15,580 nucleotides of DNA from JAUUZT01 sp964654015 (GTDB lineage: Bacteria; Chloroflexota; Dehalococcoidia; GIF9; AB-539-J10): assembly GCA_964654015.1 (NCBI GenBank), contig CAZZHQ010000053.1, positions 1 to 15,580 of the forward strand. The letters are read 5' to 3'. Made by a program: the position numbers and the translations under genes. Under the pieces are notes generated by a model. It had not been told where the DNA came from and did not search any database. It saw only the letters and a list, made by a program, of their open reading frames with translations. Positions 5,400 to 14,049 of the stretch are shown here, piece after piece; position 1 is the stretch's first letter; each line of letters opens with the position of its first letter.

Positions 5400-7340
5400 A
5401 TGCATAAACTCGGAAAGCAAGAGCTTGAAAAGATAATCATTCTCCTACGTGAAGGAAAACCCCTGCCAGCTGACTATAAGGCCAGCCTCTTTGACACAAA
5501 AAAGGAATATGAACTTATATACGCAGATAAGGAAAGGGAAGTGGACGTCCTGGCGGACACCATGGCTGTGCCCTTGCAGAAGGTGAAGACTTTCCGCAAT
5601 GGAGACATCGCCGACCACTGGGCCAACATGCTCGTGTTTGGCGACAATCTTCAGGTTTTGAAGACGCTCTTACGCATGAAACAAGAAGGCGGGCTCAAGA
5701 ACGGGGATGGCACACCAGGAGTAAGGCTTATCTATATCGATCCGCCTTTCGCGTCAACACAGGAATTCAGGGGTAGTCAGGATCAGAAGGCATATCAGGA
5801 TAAGATTGCTGGGGCTAAATTCCTTGAATTCTTGAGAAAACGCCTTATTTTCCTACGTGAACTATTATCTAGCGACGGGAGTATGTATGTCCATCTCGAC
5901 GCCAGAAAAGGCCATTATGTGAAAGTTCTGCTGGATGAACTAATGCTTGAAAATAATTTTCGCAATGAAATAGTCTGGTACTATAGGAAATATCAGATGC
6001 GCGCTATGCGCGCGTTTGCAAACGACAGCGAAAGAATTCTTTGGTACGTCAAGAATTCAAATTCCGGGTATGTCTACAACCCACTGACATCCCCGCTGGA
6101 GGCGCCGAAATACCTGAAACGGAAGAAATGGGATAAAGAGTTGGCACGAATTGTAAATGTAAGAGACGAACAAGGTAAACTTATCTACGACGAGTACGCC
6201 GATGAAAAATTGGATGATGTATGGGACGTCCCATTCATCGGCGCAACGTCCCCAGAACGAACTGGGTATCCAACTCAGAAGCCTGAGGCACTGCTTAAAT
6301 ATGTAGTCAAGGCTTCCTCAAATCCTGGTGATCTTGTCCTAGATTGCTTTGCTGGATCGGGTACTACACTGGCTGTTGCAGAAAAGCTTGGCCGCCGCTG
6401 GATCGGAATTGATTGTGGGAAGCTGGCCATCTACACGGTTCAAAAACGGCTCTTGAACATCGCTGCTTCCAAGGACCTGGAGGCCGATAAAAAGAAGTAC
6501 GCCTCGCCCTACCGCGTCTTCACTGTTTACAATGCGGGGCTTTATGACTACAAGATGATCAAAGCCCTTCCCTGGGAACAATATCGCGATTTTGCCCTCA
6601 GACTTTTCCAATGCCGCGACCAGAAGCATGAGATCTCCAATATAGCACTTGATGGTTACCTGGGGGCAGACAGCGTCATGGTGTTCAATTACCAGGAACA
6701 TAAAGACGCTTTGATGGATCGAGGTTTTGTTGACGACCTTCACAAATATCTGGGCACCAAGATTGGAAGTCGTTTTTTCATCATTGCGCCCGCTGCATCT
6801 GTGATGTTTCTTGAAGATTATGTTGAGAGGGGCAAGACCAAGTATTTTGTCTTGCGCATCCCATACTCTATCATTGAGGAAATCCATAATAGGGGATTCA
6901 GCAAGATCAAACAGCCGGTCAGTGAAACGGATGTTAATGCCACGGTGGATGCGGTGGGATTCGATTTCATTCAGGTCCCGGTGGTAGATTGCAAATATTC
7001 TATTAAGGCAGCGGAAGGTGTGCCTAAGTCGGGAAAGGGAACAATAGAATGCGTGATCAAGATTGAGCAATTCGAGAGTAAAGTCCTTTCTCGCAAGCCC
7101 CTGCAGTTTGCGAACCTTGAGACTCTTTCTATGGTCATGCTTGATTATAACTTCAACGGCGATGTGTTTGACCTGGACGAGGTCTATTATGCCGAGGCAT
7201 TGAAAGAGTCCGCCTATGAGGTACGCTTCCCCAAATCCAAAGTTGAAGGGCAGATCATGGTTATTTATGTTGATATATTCGGGAACGAGAAGCGCGAAAT
7301 CAGGGCGCTCTCTGACTTCGGCGGTACAAGGAAGACGTAA
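5400..7340 (+). CDS. mod: Type III restriction-modification DNA methyltransferase (Mod)
   Basis: This beta-class N6-adenine methyltransferase transfers methyl from S-adenosylmethionine to its target site and gives the type III complex its specificity. The order is diagnostic: a GDNLQVL element, then catalytic motif IV IYIDPPF (DPPF at about residues 114-117), then a target-recognition region (about 120-285), TQKPEALL, and finally the SAM-binding motif I DCFAGSGTT (about 315-323). The C-terminal 300 residues fit Mod oligomerisation and Res contact. The length of about 646 is typical of type III Mod. ATG at 5400 is chosen because AAGGAAG (5384-5390) is 9 bases upstream; a TTG at 5391 directly abuts that site. 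DPPF replaces the more common DPPY. I saw no simple-sequence tract of the kind that drives phase variation. Res follows after 2 bases. Confidence 0.93.
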   Translation: MHKLGKQELEKIIILLREGKPLPADYKASLFDTKKEYELIYADKEREVDVLADTMAVPLQKVKTFRNGDIADHWANMLVFGDNLQVLKTLLRMKQEGGLKNGDGTPGVRLIYIDPPFASTQEFRGSQDQKAYQDKIAGAKFLEFLRKRLIFLRELLSSDGSMYVHLDARKGHYVKVLLDELMLENNFRNEIVWYYRKYQMRAMRAFANDSERILWYVKNSNSGYVYNPLTSPLEAPKYLKRKKWDKELARIVNVRDEQGKLIYDEYADEKLDDVWDVPFIGATSPERTGYPTQKPEALLKYVVKASSNPGDLVLDCFAGSGTTLAVAEKLGRRWIGIDCGKLAIYTVQKRLLNIAASKDLEADKKKYASPYRVFTVYNAGLYDYKMIKALPWEQYRDFALRLFQCRDQKHEISNIALDGYLGADSVMVFNYQEHKDALMDRGFVDDLHKYLGTKIGSRFFIIAPAASVMFLEDYVERGKTKYFVLRIPYSIIEEIHNRGFSKIKQPVSETDVNATVDAVGFDFIQVPVVDCKYSIKAAEGVPKSGKGTIECVIKIEQFESKVLSRKPLQFANLETLSMVMLDYNFNGDVFDLDEVYYAEALKESAYEVRFPKSKVEGQIMVIYVDIFGNEKREIRALSDFGGTRKT

Positions 7341-7342
7341 GC

Positions 7343-9838
7343 ATGCTGGAGCGGCAGACCTTTCAAAACAAGGAGCTGGTTCTTAAGGTTTCTCCCAGCT
7401 ATGATCCCAGCCAGTTCGATCCAAATAAGTTCGAGCCTTTCCTTGATGCGCTTTGCGGGGACAGGGAATACCAGAAGGAGGCAATCCGAGAAGCGCTACG
7501 CTACCTGTTCGGCGGAGAATATAGCAGCCTTAACGAACTAGCGGAAAAGAATTACCACAACAACCTTAAACTCCAGGAGAAGTATTCATCCCTCGAAGAT
7601 TTTCTTTGTCATCTTCAACTGCCAGAACAACTCTCCTGCTCCTTGGACCACGCAACGGCTACCGGCAAGAGTTATGTGATGTATGGTATTGCCCGCCTTG
7701 CTCTGGCCGCCTCTGCCGTGGATCAAGTACTTATACTGTGCCCCTCAAACACAATCGAAGCGGGTCTGACGGAGAAGTTCCGGCGCCTCTCGGCCGACAG
7801 AACGCTCAAAGATTTGCTGCCCACGAATTCTCTGATAGTCAACCCACGCGTTACCAATGCTTCCAATACCGTTCAAAAGGGGGATATTTGCATCGAGAAC
7901 ATCCATGCCACGTATATTAATACAAAGTCTGCTATTGAGGACAGCCTTCTCGGGAATGGTGAGCGGACCATGGTTTTGAATGATGAGGCACATCATCTGA
8001 TGAGTCCCTACGATACCGCACTAAAGAAATGGAAGGAATTTCTGCTTGATCCTAGATATGGCTTCCGCTTTATCGTTAACGTTTCAGGCACCTGCTATAT
8101 CGGGAATGAATATTTTACGGACGTTATTCATCGTTTTTCCCTGAGGGATTCTATTGAGCAAAAGTTTATTAAGTCCATCCGCTACGTTGCTGAGGATTCT
8201 TCAGGCGGTGAGGACGAGAAGTTTCAAAAGATATATGATAATCATATCGAGAACAAGACCGTCAAATATCGAAATGTTAAACCTATTACTATCCTTGTTA
8301 CCAATAACATCGCAGCCTGCAAGCGCCTCACTGACAAACTTGTCTCTTTCCTAGCCATGAAGGAAAAGGTCAGCAAGGACCAAGTGGCGGAGAAGGTTCT
8401 AATCGTTACCTCTGCAAATGAACACAAGGCCAATATCCCTATCCTGCTGAGAGTGGATGATAGGGACAACCCAGTCGAATGGATTGCTTCCGTCAGCATG
8501 CTCTCCGAAGGATGGGATGTCAAGAATGTGTTTCAGATTGTACCGCACGAGGAGCGGGCGTTCAACTCAAAGCTATTAATTGCACAGGTACTGGGCCGAG
8601 GTTTGAGAATACCCGAGGTCTATAGCGGCACTCAACCTGTCGTGACAGTCTTCAATCATGATAAGTGGTCGGGCAGCATCAAGCACCTGGTAGATGAAAT
8701 ACTTGAAATTGAGAAGCGAATCCACTCGTACCCCGTGGAGATGAAAGAGAACTACAACTTTGACCTATGGCAGATTCCTTATGAGAAGGTAACACAAAGG
8801 AACCGCGAGTACCCCAAAGAGGATGAATTTGACCTGCTTAAGAAAGGGTATATCGCCTATTCAAGTCAGGAAAATGCCGTTGAAAAGAGTACTACCTACG
8901 TGAGGGCTGTGTCTGGTAGTGCGGACGTTAAGAAAACACTGATTGACCTCAAAATGTATCACCTCGACGAAGTCGTACATGACGTCTCCAACCGAATCTT
9001 TTGTTTTGACCAGGATGCAGGGACCAACTACAGCAAAGAATGGCCTAAAGAGAGGATTGCCACCATCATCCGCAGGTCCTTGAAACAAGTGAGTGACACA
9101 ACTGGCATGATCAGCGAGGAAAACCGCCAGAAAACCATACAGGCTTTTGGTGTTATCAGGAGAGGAAGCAGCACCTTCCCCAGAATAGTTCTTAAATCGG
9201 ATGAACCTTACAGAATTAGTACTCAAAACATGACCAAGAACAGTGTCGGTGTAGGATCGCTACGTCGCGACAGCACGGTTTTTTGGGACGACTATTCTAT
9301 GACCTTGGGCGATGCAGTCGATAGAATTTTGCTGAAGGATCTCCAGCAGGACGAGAATCTTCCAGTGAAGGCGTTGGTAAAGATTGAAAACAAATACAAC
9401 TTCAAAACGCCGCTTAATCTTGTCTTAGCCTCATACGATCCTGAACGCCGGTTTATTCGAGGCTTGACATCCGAGCAGACGGCCAGATCAATAGATGCCT
9501 GGATAAAGTCTCTCGACGTTGGTTTTTACAGGATTGAATACTCATGGCGAAAGGGAGAGCATCCCAAACAGGGAAGTTTTAATCCCGATTTTTTTATCAG
9601 GGCCGGTAGCGACATTATTGTGATAGAAGTCAAGATGGACGGCGATGTTTCAGCTGAAAACAAGGCCAAATTAAGGTACGCCACGGAGCACTTCGACCGG
9701 GTCAATCATGTGCAGTCGGATCAGCGCTACTATTTCAAGTTCGTTTCCCCACAAAGTTACGATCTGTTTTTCAAAGCAATCAGGGAGGGTACATATAAGA
9801 CCTTTAAGTCAGAGCTTGAAGCCCGCCTTGAGATATAA
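7343..9838 (+). CDS. res: Type III restriction enzyme Res (helicase-nuclease)
   Basis: This is the ATP-dependent restriction subunit that works with Mod and cleaves DNA carrying unmodified sites. It is an SF2 helicase: Walker A in HATATGKS (residues 103-110), the DEAH box in NDEAHH (214-217), SGT motif III (248-250), SEGWDVKNV (388-396) and the arginine-finger motif QVLGRGLR (415-422). A PD-(D/E)xK nuclease sits near the C-terminus: NPDFF (Asp749) followed by IEVK (Glu762, Lys764). At 831 residues it is shorter than EcoP15I-type Res, but all core motifs are intact. The ATG at 7343 begins 2 bases after the mod stop, with AAGGAAG in the end of mod as ribosome-binding site, so the two are co-translated. 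It appears functional. Confidence 0.93.
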   Translation: MLERQTFQNKELVLKVSPSYDPSQFDPNKFEPFLDALCGDREYQKEAIREALRYLFGGEYSSLNELAEKNYHNNLKLQEKYSSLEDFLCHLQLPEQLSCSLDHATATGKSYVMYGIARLALAASAVDQVLILCPSNTIEAGLTEKFRRLSADRTLKDLLPTNSLIVNPRVTNASNTVQKGDICIENIHATYINTKSAIEDSLLGNGERTMVLNDEAHHLMSPYDTALKKWKEFLLDPRYGFRFIVNVSGTCYIGNEYFTDVIHRFSLRDSIEQKFIKSIRYVAEDSSGGEDEKFQKIYDNHIENKTVKYRNVKPITILVTNNIAACKRLTDKLVSFLAMKEKVSKDQVAEKVLIVTSANEHKANIPILLRVDDRDNPVEWIASVSMLSEGWDVKNVFQIVPHEERAFNSKLLIAQVLGRGLRIPEVYSGTQPVVTVFNHDKWSGSIKHLVDEILEIEKRIHSYPVEMKENYNFDLWQIPYEKVTQRNREYPKEDEFDLLKKGYIAYSSQENAVEKSTTYVRAVSGSADVKKTLIDLKMYHLDEVVHDVSNRIFCFDQDAGTNYSKEWPKERIATIIRRSLKQVSDTTGMISEENRQKTIQAFGVIRRGSSTFPRIVLKSDEPYRISTQNMTKNSVGVGSLRRDSTVFWDDYSMTLGDAVDRILLKDLQQDENLPVKALVKIENKYNFKTPLNLVLASYDPERRFIRGLTSEQTARSIDAWIKSLDVGFYRIEYSWRKGEHPKQGSFNPDFFIRAGSDIIVIEVKMDGDVSAENKAKLRYATEHFDRVNHVQSDQRYYFKFVSPQSYDLFFKAIREGTYKTFKSELEARLEI

Positions 9839-10008
9839 CCTCTCCATATCATTATCGTTGGTCGCTTGTACCTTCAAATGGGGAAAACACCGATCCAAGG
9901 AAGGCGCATGTCAGGCAAGCTGCCGTGCGGCTGCTGGAATCCACTTCCCAGGTCTTGAACGCGAGGCTCGATGAGCTCTTTCGGAAAAGGGGAGGAATCA
10001 CACTGTGA
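9832..10008 (+). pseudogene. Start-less helical ORF between res and the small gene
   Basis: A frame with no usable start reads DPRKAHVRQAAVRLLESTSQ and VLNARLDELFRKRGGITL, a convincing amphipathic helix, and ends in TGA at 10006-10008. Its stop overlaps a GTG (GTGA) that has a strong GGGGAGGA site 9 bases upstream. This is typical of coupled genes, but the GTG frame ends after 7 codons. The interval looks like a small gene or two broken by frameshifts, or one using an unusual start (GTG at 9925 would leave 27 codons). Confidence 0.35.
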
Positions 10009-10071
10009 GTAAGAAACAGGCAGGATGATGGAATCGTGATGTTCCACGAAATAAGACAAGGGAGAGGCTTA

Positions 10072-10269
10072 ATGGAAAAGGACGTTACAGTTACAGCGGC
10101 GGTTTTACGGGCTTGTGCTGGCAAGCTGATGGAGGAGAATAAAGGTGCACACAAGTTGCTACTGGACTCCGCCAATGAGAGTTTCTTTGAGCAACATCAG
10201 ACTCCAGGTGCCTTAAAGAAGTTGGCGACCGCGTTGTTAGGCACGACAGAGGCGGGCAAAGACAAATGA
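10072..10269 (+). CDS. 65-residue helical protein coupled to the ABC ATPase
   Basis: The family is not recognised. The small protein is predicted mostly alpha-helical (VTAAVLRACAGKLMEENKG, then ALKKLATALLG) with a charged C-terminus and no membrane segment or signal. ATG at 10072 is preferred over the GTG at 10036 because GGGAGAGG lies 5-6 bases upstream. Its stop overlaps the ATPase start (ATGA, 10266-10269), so both are translated together. This tight coupling suggests a stoichiometric partner of the ATPase, such as a small subunit, inhibitor or antitoxin. That role is inferred from position only. Confidence 0.7.
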   Translation: MEKDVTVTAAVLRACAGKLMEENKGAHKLLLDSANESFFEQHQTPGALKKLATALLGTTEAGKDK

Positions 10270-12626
10270 AGATTCGAAGTATTAGTCTATCGTGGTTCAG
10301 AGGGGCCGGCTCAGCCACTGTGCTTGAAACTAGTGATAAGAGCCTGGTCGTATATGGGGCCAACGGGGCAGGAAAATCCAGCTTCTCCGATGCGATGGAA
10401 TATATGATCGCCAAAGGTAAACTAGGGCATCTGATGCACGAGTATAGTGGAATCAGACAGGAGAAGGGGACCATAAACACAAAAATGCCCACAGGGAAGG
10501 AAGCTTCAATTGAAGTAGTCTTCGCTGATGGGACCAATGCCAAGGCCAAAATAGCTGGAGATGGGACACCGTCGTTTCAAAGCACGCCAGTGGAGCTAAT
10601 CCAGAACATGCAGGAGTGGGAGATAGACCAGGTTATTCTTAGGCAGGATGAACTGGCTGCGTTCATAGGAAAGACAAAGGGTGAGAAGTATTCTACGGTA
10701 CTTCCGCTCCTCGGACTGGACCATCTGGAAAAAGCAACAGAAAATTTGAAGAAGCTGATTAACTATATTGAGGAGGGCAGCCAGCTTAGTCGCAATAAAG
10801 GCGTGCTTTCAATACTGGTGCAGGAAGTAACCAAGTATTTCCCGGGCCAAGATAGGGCAACGGCCTATGAAAAACTCACTAAGATAGCCAAGAAATATGG
10901 AGTTGTGCGGATACCACCCAAGCTTGAGGAGCTGACAGCTGCTCTTAGCAGTATTTTGAAACAGAAGGTGGATGCTTTAACCCCGGAAATAACGCGGCAC
11001 GCGGCGCTAAAGAAAATAGAAGACGAAAATCTGAAAGACAAATTGGACGCGATGACGAAAGAGGAGCAAAAGGTCATTGGGTTGATGGATGCTGCTCAGG
11101 AAGGGCGCATCGAAATACTGAAACGCGCCGGAGATTATATTGACATTGCTGGTGAGGGAGGAGCTGATATTAGCTGCCCTGCATGTGGGCGGAAAATAGA
11201 AGGGGCAACATTTAGACGACATGTAACGGAAGAACTCGATTTGCTGAAGGGAATGCGGACTCAACATGATTTGGCGAAACTGGCGAGGGAGGCACTTCAT
11301 AATTCAATTAAACTGACGCTGGGATATGTTGGCGAAAGTAGCGTGGTGGTTTGGCTGAGCAAAAAAGACCAGGAGCAATTGAAGAAAGCACTTGACACGT
11401 TGGCCGAGATAGACCGCAAGGTATGGGAAGGAGATTATACACCGAGCGAGAAGACGAGTCTGGGTATGGCAATCCCGATAATTGTTAACGCCGTTAAAGG
11501 AGCGCTAAAAACAGCACCGCCATCAGTTCAAGAACTGTTTGATGATGGTGCAATGAATGACGCGGGAGCAAAAATAGTCACGATTGAATGGCTCAAACAG
11601 AAAATTGGCAAACTGAATGACATCATAGAGACGCTTGGAGCAAGCGAGATTGGGCTGAGAGGCGTCATTAAAAACCAGACTGAAGACATCATCAAGAAGA
11701 CATCCAAGGACATTCAAAAATTGTGGGCCAGGATTCATCCAGATGAACCGATAGAAGACATAAAGTTGTACTGGCCGCAAGATGCAGATAAGTCCATAGA
11801 CGTGGGGCTGAAGTTTTTTGGAATGACTCAGCCATCGCCGAGGCTGACCTTATCAGAGGGACACAAGAACAGCCTAGGGTTATGCATATTTTTGGCTCTT
11901 GCGAGTCTAAAGGAGAACGCTAAGCGCTTCATAATGCTTGATGACATAATAACCAGCTTGGATCGTTGGCATAGGGGAAACGTGACCGGCTTGCTAGCGG
12001 ACAACACCTTGGAGCGACAGGTCTTGGTCTTTACGCACGACCGTGAATGGTTCCAGGAATTGAGAGTACTGTTGCCTGTGAAAGACTGGAAATTCCTTGT
12101 GCTGCGCCCGTGGAGTGGCCCGGAGTTTGGGTTGCAGTGGTCCACTTCAGAGGACACATTTGATGATGCGCGAGCGTTGATCAAGGATAATTGCGAGGCG
12201 GCAGGAAACTGCGTCCGGCGAATAATGGATACTGGATTGGCTTTGGCAGCCGAAAAGCTGTCAATCCAAATGGCATATGCAAGGGGAGACCGCAATGATC
12301 ACCGCACATGCACTGAGTTTCTGGAGCACATAATATCTGCTGCTGAGGTTAGGTTAAGAAAGAGGGAAAATGGGTCTTGGGATAAGTACCCTGAGGCAAT
12401 TGAGCACTGGAAGGAAGCACACGGACTAATCGTAAGCTGGGCAAACAGAGGGTCACACACAGGAAGCCTCGTCAGACCAGAAGTGGAGAAGCTCATCGAA
12501 GCAGGTGAAGTCGCGCTCAAACAGTTCAAGTGCACTGAGTGTGGGACATTCATCTGGAGAGCGGATCAAAAGAGCCAGGAAATAATGCAGTGCGAGTGTG
12601 GCAAAACACAGTGGAAATACGGGTAA
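10266..12626 (+). CDS. Rad50/RloC-like ABC ATPase with C-terminal helical domain and zinc ribbon
   Basis: The 786-residue protein is an SMC/Rad50-type ABC ATPase. Walker A is GANGAGKSS (31-39), a lysine- and glutamate-rich coiled region follows (about 150-480), CPAC (Cys304, Cys307) sits mid-coil like a zinc hook, the ABC signature is LSEGH (529-533), Walker B is FIMLDD (555-560), the D-loop is SLD (564-566) and the switch histidine is His591 in THD. After the head comes a helical domain (about 635-750) with RRIMD (651-655) and NRGSH (727-731), a spacing reminiscent of PrrC/RloC or HEPN-type nucleases. The end is a zinc ribbon, Cys756-x2-Cys759 and Cys776-x-Cys778. RloC and PrrC are known to be linked to RM loci and to cut tRNA; here that activity is only inferred. 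It overlaps the small upstream gene by 4 bases and belongs to the mod-res operon. Confidence 0.85.
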   Translation: MKIRSISLSWFRGAGSATVLETSDKSLVVYGANGAGKSSFSDAMEYMIAKGKLGHLMHEYSGIRQEKGTINTKMPTGKEASIEVVFADGTNAKAKIAGDGTPSFQSTPVELIQNMQEWEIDQVILRQDELAAFIGKTKGEKYSTVLPLLGLDHLEKATENLKKLINYIEEGSQLSRNKGVLSILVQEVTKYFPGQDRATAYEKLTKIAKKYGVVRIPPKLEELTAALSSILKQKVDALTPEITRHAALKKIEDENLKDKLDAMTKEEQKVIGLMDAAQEGRIEILKRAGDYIDIAGEGGADISCPACGRKIEGATFRRHVTEELDLLKGMRTQHDLAKLAREALHNSIKLTLGYVGESSVVVWLSKKDQEQLKKALDTLAEIDRKVWEGDYTPSEKTSLGMAIPIIVNAVKGALKTAPPSVQELFDDGAMNDAGAKIVTIEWLKQKIGKLNDIIETLGASEIGLRGVIKNQTEDIIKKTSKDIQKLWARIHPDEPIEDIKLYWPQDADKSIDVGLKFFGMTQPSPRLTLSEGHKNSLGLCIFLALASLKENAKRFIMLDDIITSLDRWHRGNVTGLLADNTLERQVLVFTHDREWFQELRVLLPVKDWKFLVLRPWSGPEFGLQWSTSEDTFDDARALIKDNCEAAGNCVRRIMDTGLALAAEKLSIQMAYARGDRNDHRTCTEFLEHIISAAEVRLRKRENGSWDKYPEAIEHWKEAHGLIVSWANRGSHTGSLVRPEVEKLIEAGEVALKQFKCTECGTFIWRADQKSQEIMQCECGKTQWKYG

Positions 12627-13060
12627 CTTTAAGCGCAGAGCATTTATTGACACTATTTTCTGCTTAAAAGGCAGAGCCGTCATTAATAAATTGTATTCTG
12701 CATAAAGCTGTAAAAACAGCTAACATTTAGCTAACGGATTGGTTATAACCAAAAATAACTTGCCCATATCTGACGTGTAAAACTGAATTTACTGAAAAAT
12801 ATAAACGTTCTGGATCGAACGTAAAAAACGCTTTGGACGATACACGCCAGATTCCTAAACCGCATGGCAGTATGGCAATCGACTTGGTTGGAAAATCAAT
12901 TGTTGTATTGCCTTTCCCTTGCTTTTCTGATAGTCTTTTTCGCAAAGGAGGCAAGCGGTTACTGCCTTTTAGCCAGCATGCTTTGGGACCATGAGGTCTC
13001 TCAAATCAGGTGGGTAACTTGTAGGTCTTAGAAAAAGTTCTTGCTTTTATCCGGTACGGT
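12627..13060. other. Intergenic stretch after the ATPase gene
   Basis: No gene is well supported. A TTG-started minus-strand ORF (12727-12954) lacks a ribosome-binding site and domain features. Structures seen are TTTAAGC (12628-12634) with GCTTAAA (12662-12668) just after the ATPase stop, and the repeat cluster at 12706-12752. None has the T-run of an intrinsic terminator. Confidence 0.5.
12706..12752. repeat. Hairpin, direct repeat and palindrome cluster
   Basis: AGCTGT and ACAGCT (12706-12721) form a stem with an AAAA loop. AGCTAAC occurs at 12718-12724 and again at 12729-12735. TTGGTTATAACCAA (12739-12752) is a perfect 14-base palindrome. The role is unknown. Confidence 0.45.
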
Positions 13061-13267
13061 CTACCAAACCCCTCTTTTTATCCACAGAATCGAAGCCAAA
13101 ACCACAATACAAAACATAGTCAAAACCAAAAAGCAAATGAACTTACACACAGATTCATCCTCATGTTTAGTATCGATGCGTTGAATAATGGGGGTGGGGT
13201 AGTGCTGTTTGAGATTTGGGATTGAGACGGAAATGGGGTGATGGTTTATTTCAGCCGTTCGATCAGA
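13061..13267 (-). other. Start-less ORF with one transmembrane helix after the AbiE-like pair
   Basis: The minus-strand frame is open for 68 codons to a TAG. It reads as a polar N-terminal part (HHPISVSIPNLKQHYPTPII), a charged stretch (RIDTKHEDES) and a strongly hydrophobic segment (FICFLVLTMFCIVVLASILW) followed by KRG. This is the layout of a tail-anchored small membrane protein. It overlaps the end of the nucleotidyltransferase gene by 22 bases, but the only in-frame ATG is inside the membrane helix; an ATA or ATT start would be needed. It may be a broken gene or a chance ORF. Confidence 0.35.
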
Positions 13268-14049
13268 TCACGGAAGATTCGCAGGGTGTAATTTCGGAAA
13301 ACCTCAATATTCATGGCGCCTGTGTACTGGGTTGCCACCAATGCAGGTCCCTCGCCACCTGATTCTGGAAAATATCTCCCCAGGTTCCTGATAGCGCTAT
13401 GAAACCACTTTGATGTGTATTGCGCCTGTAATAATCTGATTTCTGCTGGAATTAGACTCTGCATTTCTGTATTCGAATCTAATAGATCAAAAATATAGTA
13501 GAGGTCTTTAGCTTCTTTTAGGTGTCGTTGTGGTAAAGTGAGCGCTTTCTGAAAAATAAACGCCGCGGGAGAAGGAACTCTTATTAAGGAACTGACATTA
13601 ACGCCAGATATTGAATCATTTATCGCAATTTGCCTGCTATTCTCCAAAAGAATCTGCACGTATCTAAGCGCCTGGGCTCTCAAGCCGCTTTGCACAACAA
13701 TTGATGGTTCGCCTGCTTTACCGATTTCCGCTGTTATGAACTCTATTTCAGTGGGCGGAGTTGCCAGTTCGTATTTCACTGCCGAACCATATGATCCTAA
13801 AACTTGCGCCGTGTAACCTGCCTCTAATAATAGATTATCCACAGTCGGGCGGCCCTTACCTGTGATGTGACGTGGAACAGCGATATCGATATCTGTTGTC
13901 CGGATTGACGGATGACGTGCTGGCATATTTCCATACTTTCGATATAGGAAGGGAACCCATCCGCCCACTATCACGATCTCCTCGAGGTATGGCTTCAAAG
14001 TATCCAGCGTCCTAAGCAGTGACAGGAGTTCAGATTCTCTAACTTCCAT
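13246..14049 (-). CDS. AbiEii-like nucleotidyltransferase (type IV toxin)
   Basis: The protein has the nucleotidyltransferase signature of the AbiEii/AbiGii group: VGGWVPFLYR (Gly29-Gly30), the paired acids in TTDIDIAV (Asp53, Asp55), and a likely third acid in EIEFIT (Glu101/103). Later it carries the helical region AAFIFQKALTLPQRHLKEAKDLYYI, in which K and D residues match the conserved K...R..KD.YD pattern of the family. AbiEii toxins are thought to transfer nucleotides to an essential cellular target and halt growth on phage attack. The start at 14047-14049 has AAAGG 6-7 bases upstream and overlaps the antitoxin gene by 11 bases, so translation is coupled. The length of 267 residues fits. 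Confidence 0.82.
   Translation of the reverse strand: MEVRESELLSLLRTLDTLKPYLEEIVIVGGWVPFLYRKYGNMPARHPSIRTTDIDIAVPRHITGKGRPTVDNLLLEAGYTAQVLGSYGSAVKYELATPPTEIEFITAEIGKAGEPSIVVQSGLRAQALRYVQILLENSRQIAINDSISGVNVSSLIRVPSPAAFIFQKALTLPQRHLKEAKDLYYIFDLLDSNTEMQSLIPAEIRLLQAQYTSKWFHSAIRNLGRYFPESGGEGPALVATQYTGAMNIEVFRNYTLRIFRDLIERLK

Noticed and set aside
5400..5700. Phase-variable (simple repeat) control of mod
   Set aside because: Type III mod genes are often phase variable, but I saw no run of short tandem repeats in or before this gene.
5741..5752. DPPF instead of DPPY as a sign of an inactive methyltransferase
   Set aside because: DPPF is an accepted variant of motif IV (aromatic at the last position), and motif I is intact.
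6339..7070. 243-codon minus-strand ORF inside mod
   Set aside because: It is a shadow of the mod reading frame with no ribosome-binding site or domain.
12706..12721. AGCTGT-AAAA-ACAGCT hairpin as terminator of the type III/ATPase operon
   Set aside because: The stem is short, AT-rich and not followed by a T-run on the plus strand.
12727..12954. 75-codon minus-strand ORF after the ATPase gene
   Set aside because: It needs a TTG start without a ribosome-binding site, and I recognise no fold; an alternative frame with a CLLC motif is equally weak.
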